From positions 124,001 through 188,000 of the forward strand of contig JBBFLV010000004.1 in assembly GCA_037478835.1 (NCBI GenBank): DNA of 64,000 nucleotides, read 5' to 3'. The stretch is from 630D-37 sp037478835 (lineage in GTDB: Bacteria > Chloroflexota > Anaerolineae > Anaerolineales > Villigracilaceae). Shown here one piece after another: positions 62,014 to 64,000 of this stretch. The stretch's first letter is position 1. Each line of letters opens with the position of its first letter. The position numbers were made by a program, and so were the translations under genes. The notes under the pieces were generated by a model, which saw nothing but the letters and a program-made list of their open reading frames with translations, searched no databases and had not been told where the DNA came from.

Positions 62014-63240
62014 TTACGTTTGGGGATGCATGGGTAAGAGGAAGGTGAAGTTGCTTCCCTTTCCTTCGATGCTTTCTACCCAGATTTGCCCCCCGTGCAT
62101 TTCGATCATCGCTTTGGCGATCGAAAGCCCAAGTCCCAGGCCACCGTGGCGGCGCGTGAGGTGAGATTCGACCTGGTAGAAGCGTTCAAAGATGTGGGGA
62201 ATATCCTTGGCCGGGATTCCGATGCCATCATCGATGACGGAGATTTTGACGTGACCCGGCACGGCCTCGGCACGTACGAGGATGTGACCACCGGGTTCGG
62301 TGAAGGTAACGGCGTTTTGCACCAAGTTGCGCAGTGCAGTGGTAATCTTTTCGGCATCGCATTCCAGGCTCATTTGGGGGTCTTTAATTTCCAGCTTCAG
62401 ATGCAAATTTTTTTGCTGGATGGCCGAGGCGAATGCGGCGATCACTTCTTCGATCAGGCGTGCCACCAATATCGGGCGCTTGCGCAAACGGCTGGCGCCG
62501 GAGCGATAGTGCTCGATGTTGGAAAGATTTTCGACGATCTCTTTCAACCGTGTAGCACTGCGGATGATGACATCGAGCTGGGCACGGTATTCAGAATCCT
62601 GGAGCAACTCGCGTAGGAAGGTGGCGTGTCCTAAGATCAGACCCAAAGGGGTGCGCAATTCATGGGAGGTGATGGCGATGAATTCGTTTTTGAGGCGTTC
62701 GATCTCCATCACGTCTTCGCGGGCGAGCTTCATTTGCTGTTGCAGGCGTAGGTTGGAAAGGCGCAGGCCGATCACACCGGCCAGGATTTCCAACGCCACC
62801 ATATCTTCCTGGGTATATTCGCCCTGAAGGCGGTTGAGCACTTCGAGCACTCCGAGCACTTCGTTGTTGGCGATGATTGGCACGGCGATCAGATTGCGCG
62901 TTTGCATGCCGGTCAGGCGGTCCACTCCTTTGAAAAGGCGCTGGTCCTGGCTTGCATTGTTGACAATGAGTGGCTCGCGATGGGTGAAAACCCAGCCGGC
63001 AATGCTCCCTTCAATTGGGACGCGCACATCCTTCAACAGTTCCTGGTGGAACCAGGGTGCACTGCGGAAGCGGAGCGCGTTCCAGTCCTCATCATATTCC
63101 AGAATGGAGGCCGATTCACTCTCCGCCAGTTCGCTGGCCAGGCCAATGGCCATCTGTAGAAAGGCGGCTTCCTCGGAAAGACTACCTAGACTGCGCAGAA
63201 AGGATAGGAGTTTTTCCCAAAGAGTGGATGCTTCGCTCAT
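62014..63240 (-). CDS. GAF-domain sensor histidine kinase
   Basis: 408-residue soluble kinase. N-terminal GAF domain (about 20-170; FTHREPLIVNNASQDQRLF, VPIIANNEVLGVLEVLNR), coiled coil, HisKA with FIAITSHELRTPLGLI, and HATPase with NLVQNAVTFTEPGG, SVIDDGIGIPAKD and GGLGLGLSIAKAMIEMHGG. No membrane segment and no response regulator nearby. Divergent from the inositol-phosphate synthase gene. Confidence 0.93.
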   Translation of the reverse strand: MSEASTLWEKLLSFLRSLGSLSEEAAFLQMAIGLASELAESESASILEYDEDWNALRFRSAPWFHQELLKDVRVPIEGSIAGWVFTHREPLIVNNASQDQRLFKGVDRLTGMQTRNLIAVPIIANNEVLGVLEVLNRLQGEYTQEDMVALEILAGVIGLRLSNLRLQQQMKLAREDVMEIERLKNEFIAITSHELRTPLGLILGHATFLRELLQDSEYRAQLDVIIRSATRLKEIVENLSNIEHYRSGASRLRKRPILVARLIEEVIAAFASAIQQKNLHLKLEIKDPQMSLECDAEKITTALRNLVQNAVTFTEPGGHILVRAEAVPGHVKISVIDDGIGIPAKDIPHIFERFYQVESHLTRRHGGLGLGLSIAKAMIEMHGGQIWVESIEGKGSNFTFLLPMHPQT

Positions 63241-63338
63241 GTTTTTCTCTGTTCGTTAGGGCACATTCGGATTATACTTCAGGCCGTTACGGGATGGGTT
63301 TGATCCCGAAAATTGCATTTTCATGCCGGAGGTTTCTC
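63241..63338. promoter_or_regulatory. Divergent intergenic region before ino1
   Basis: Holds a TATACT at 63273-63278 as a possible -10 for ino1 and an inverted repeat CGGGAT-N7-ATCCCG at 63290-63308. No clear -35 was seen. Confidence 0.35.
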
Positions 63339-64000
63339 ATGTCCAAAAAGATCCGTGTGGCCATCATCGGTGTAGGGAATTGTGCTTCGTCGCTTGTGCA
63401 AGGTGTGGAATTCTACAAGAACACGCCGGATAATGCGGTTGTACCGGGGTTGATGCACGTCAATCTCGGCGGCTACCACGTGCGCGATATTGAATTTACG
63501 TTGGGAATTGATATTGACGTCAACAAGGTGGGCAAGGACCTTTCGGAGGCCATCTTTGTTCCGCCGAACAACACCTATCGCTTTAGCGATGTGCCGCACC
63601 TGAACGCGCCCGTGGTGCGTGGCATGACGCATGATGGCCTGGGGAAGTACCTTTCGCAAGTGATCCAGAAAGCTCCCGGCCCGACGGCGGATATTGTGCG
63701 CCTGTTGCGCGAAACGAAGACCGATGTGGTAGTGAATTTCCTGCCCGTTGGTTCGGAAATGGCGACGAAATGGTACGTGGAGCAGGTGATCGAGGCCGGC
63801 TGCGCCTTCGTCAACGGCATTCCGGTCTTCATTGCCTCTTCGGAGTACTGGGCAAATCGTTTCAAGAGCGCAGGGCTGCCCGTGCTGGGTGATGACATCA
63901 AGTCGCAACTCGGAGCCACCATTTTGCATCGGGTGTTGACCACACTGTTTGTCGATCGCGGCGTGCGCATCGATCGCACCTATCAGCTGAACTTCGGTGG
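63339..64000 (+). CDS. ino1: Inositol-3-phosphate synthase, 3'-truncated by the window edge
   Basis: NAD-dependent isomerase making inositol 3-phosphate from glucose 6-phosphate. The 220 visible residues begin KKIRVAIIGVGNCASSLVQG (Rossmann loop) and include VNFLPVGSEMATKWYVEQVI, GCAFVNGIPVFIASS and LGDDIKSQLGATILHRVL, as in actinobacterial and archaeal enzymes. ATG 63339 has GGAGG seven bases upstream. The frame runs off the window with no stop. Confidence 0.93.
   Translation, partial: MSKKIRVAIIGVGNCASSLVQGVEFYKNTPDNAVVPGLMHVNLGGYHVRDIEFTLGIDIDVNKVGKDLSEAIFVPPNNTYRFSDVPHLNAPVVRGMTHDGLGKYLSQVIQKAPGPTADIVRLLRETKTDVVVNFLPVGSEMATKWYVEQVIEAGCAFVNGIPVFIASSEYWANRFKSAGLPVLGDDIKSQLGATILHRVLTTLFVDRGVRIDRTYQLNFG

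Overview
The window looks like a chromosomal stretch of a Chloroflexota bacterium, most likely of the Anaerolineae type, in draft or metagenome-derived form (there is a run of exactly 100 N at 39313-39412). The assignment is an inference. It rests on G+C near 58-60 percent, F420 genes (cofE, npdG) in a non-actinobacterial setting, very long multi-GAF kinases, a serine hydroxymethyltransferase-GcvT fusion, an actinobacterial-type inositol-3-phosphate synthase and a dnaG-rpoD pair. No rRNA or marker ribosomal protein is present to settle it. No CRISPR array, prophage or integrase was seen.

Layout. 1-3.7 kb: end of an MFS transporter, endonuclease V and a convergent acetyl-CoA synthetase-like ligase. 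3.9-9.3 kb (minus strand): a tight run tRNA-Leu, dgt, greA, comEA-like, a methyltransferase, npdG, cofE and a PiT phosphate transporter, several joined by 4-bp stop/start overlaps. 9.5-14.1 kb: fdhD, then mnmA and an IscS-type desulfurase (sulfur for tRNA thiolation), then a dihydropyrimidinase. 14.2-28.8 kb: a compact ten-gene plus-strand cluster that mixes signalling (DUF4388 protein, Ras-like GTPase, V4R protein, response regulators, a 2452-residue kinase with about eleven GAF domains) with enzymes (two alpha/beta hydrolases, a hexapeptide transferase-like protein and a close look-alike of cyanobacterial acyl-ACP reductase). I regard this as the best candidate for an undescribed system. 28.8-32.4 kb: a TPP riboswitch followed by thiN, thiB and thiP, with no ATPase gene. 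32.5-39.1 kb: Hsp20, a small membrane protein, dnaG-rpoD and a TPR/NERD-domain protein.

39.1-47.8 kb is an accessory island. A PLD-SNF2 helicase and a 1218-residue Eco57I-type adenine methyltransferase are bracketed by two nearly identical REP-associated (Y1/HUH) transposase copies, both damaged or unresolved. The methyltransferase carries a sharply AT-rich block in its C-terminal target-recognition part. A third, solo copy of the short repeat that ends these elements lies upstream of dnaG.

47.9-64 kb: yvcK (probably leaderless), an RsbV/RsbW/RsbU partner-switching set, the GlyA-GcvT fusion, a Fur/PerR-family regulator with a palindromic operator controlling a P1B-4 metal efflux ATPase, an M20 peptidase, a degenerate PfkB protein, a GAF histidine kinase and the start of inositol-3-phosphate synthase.
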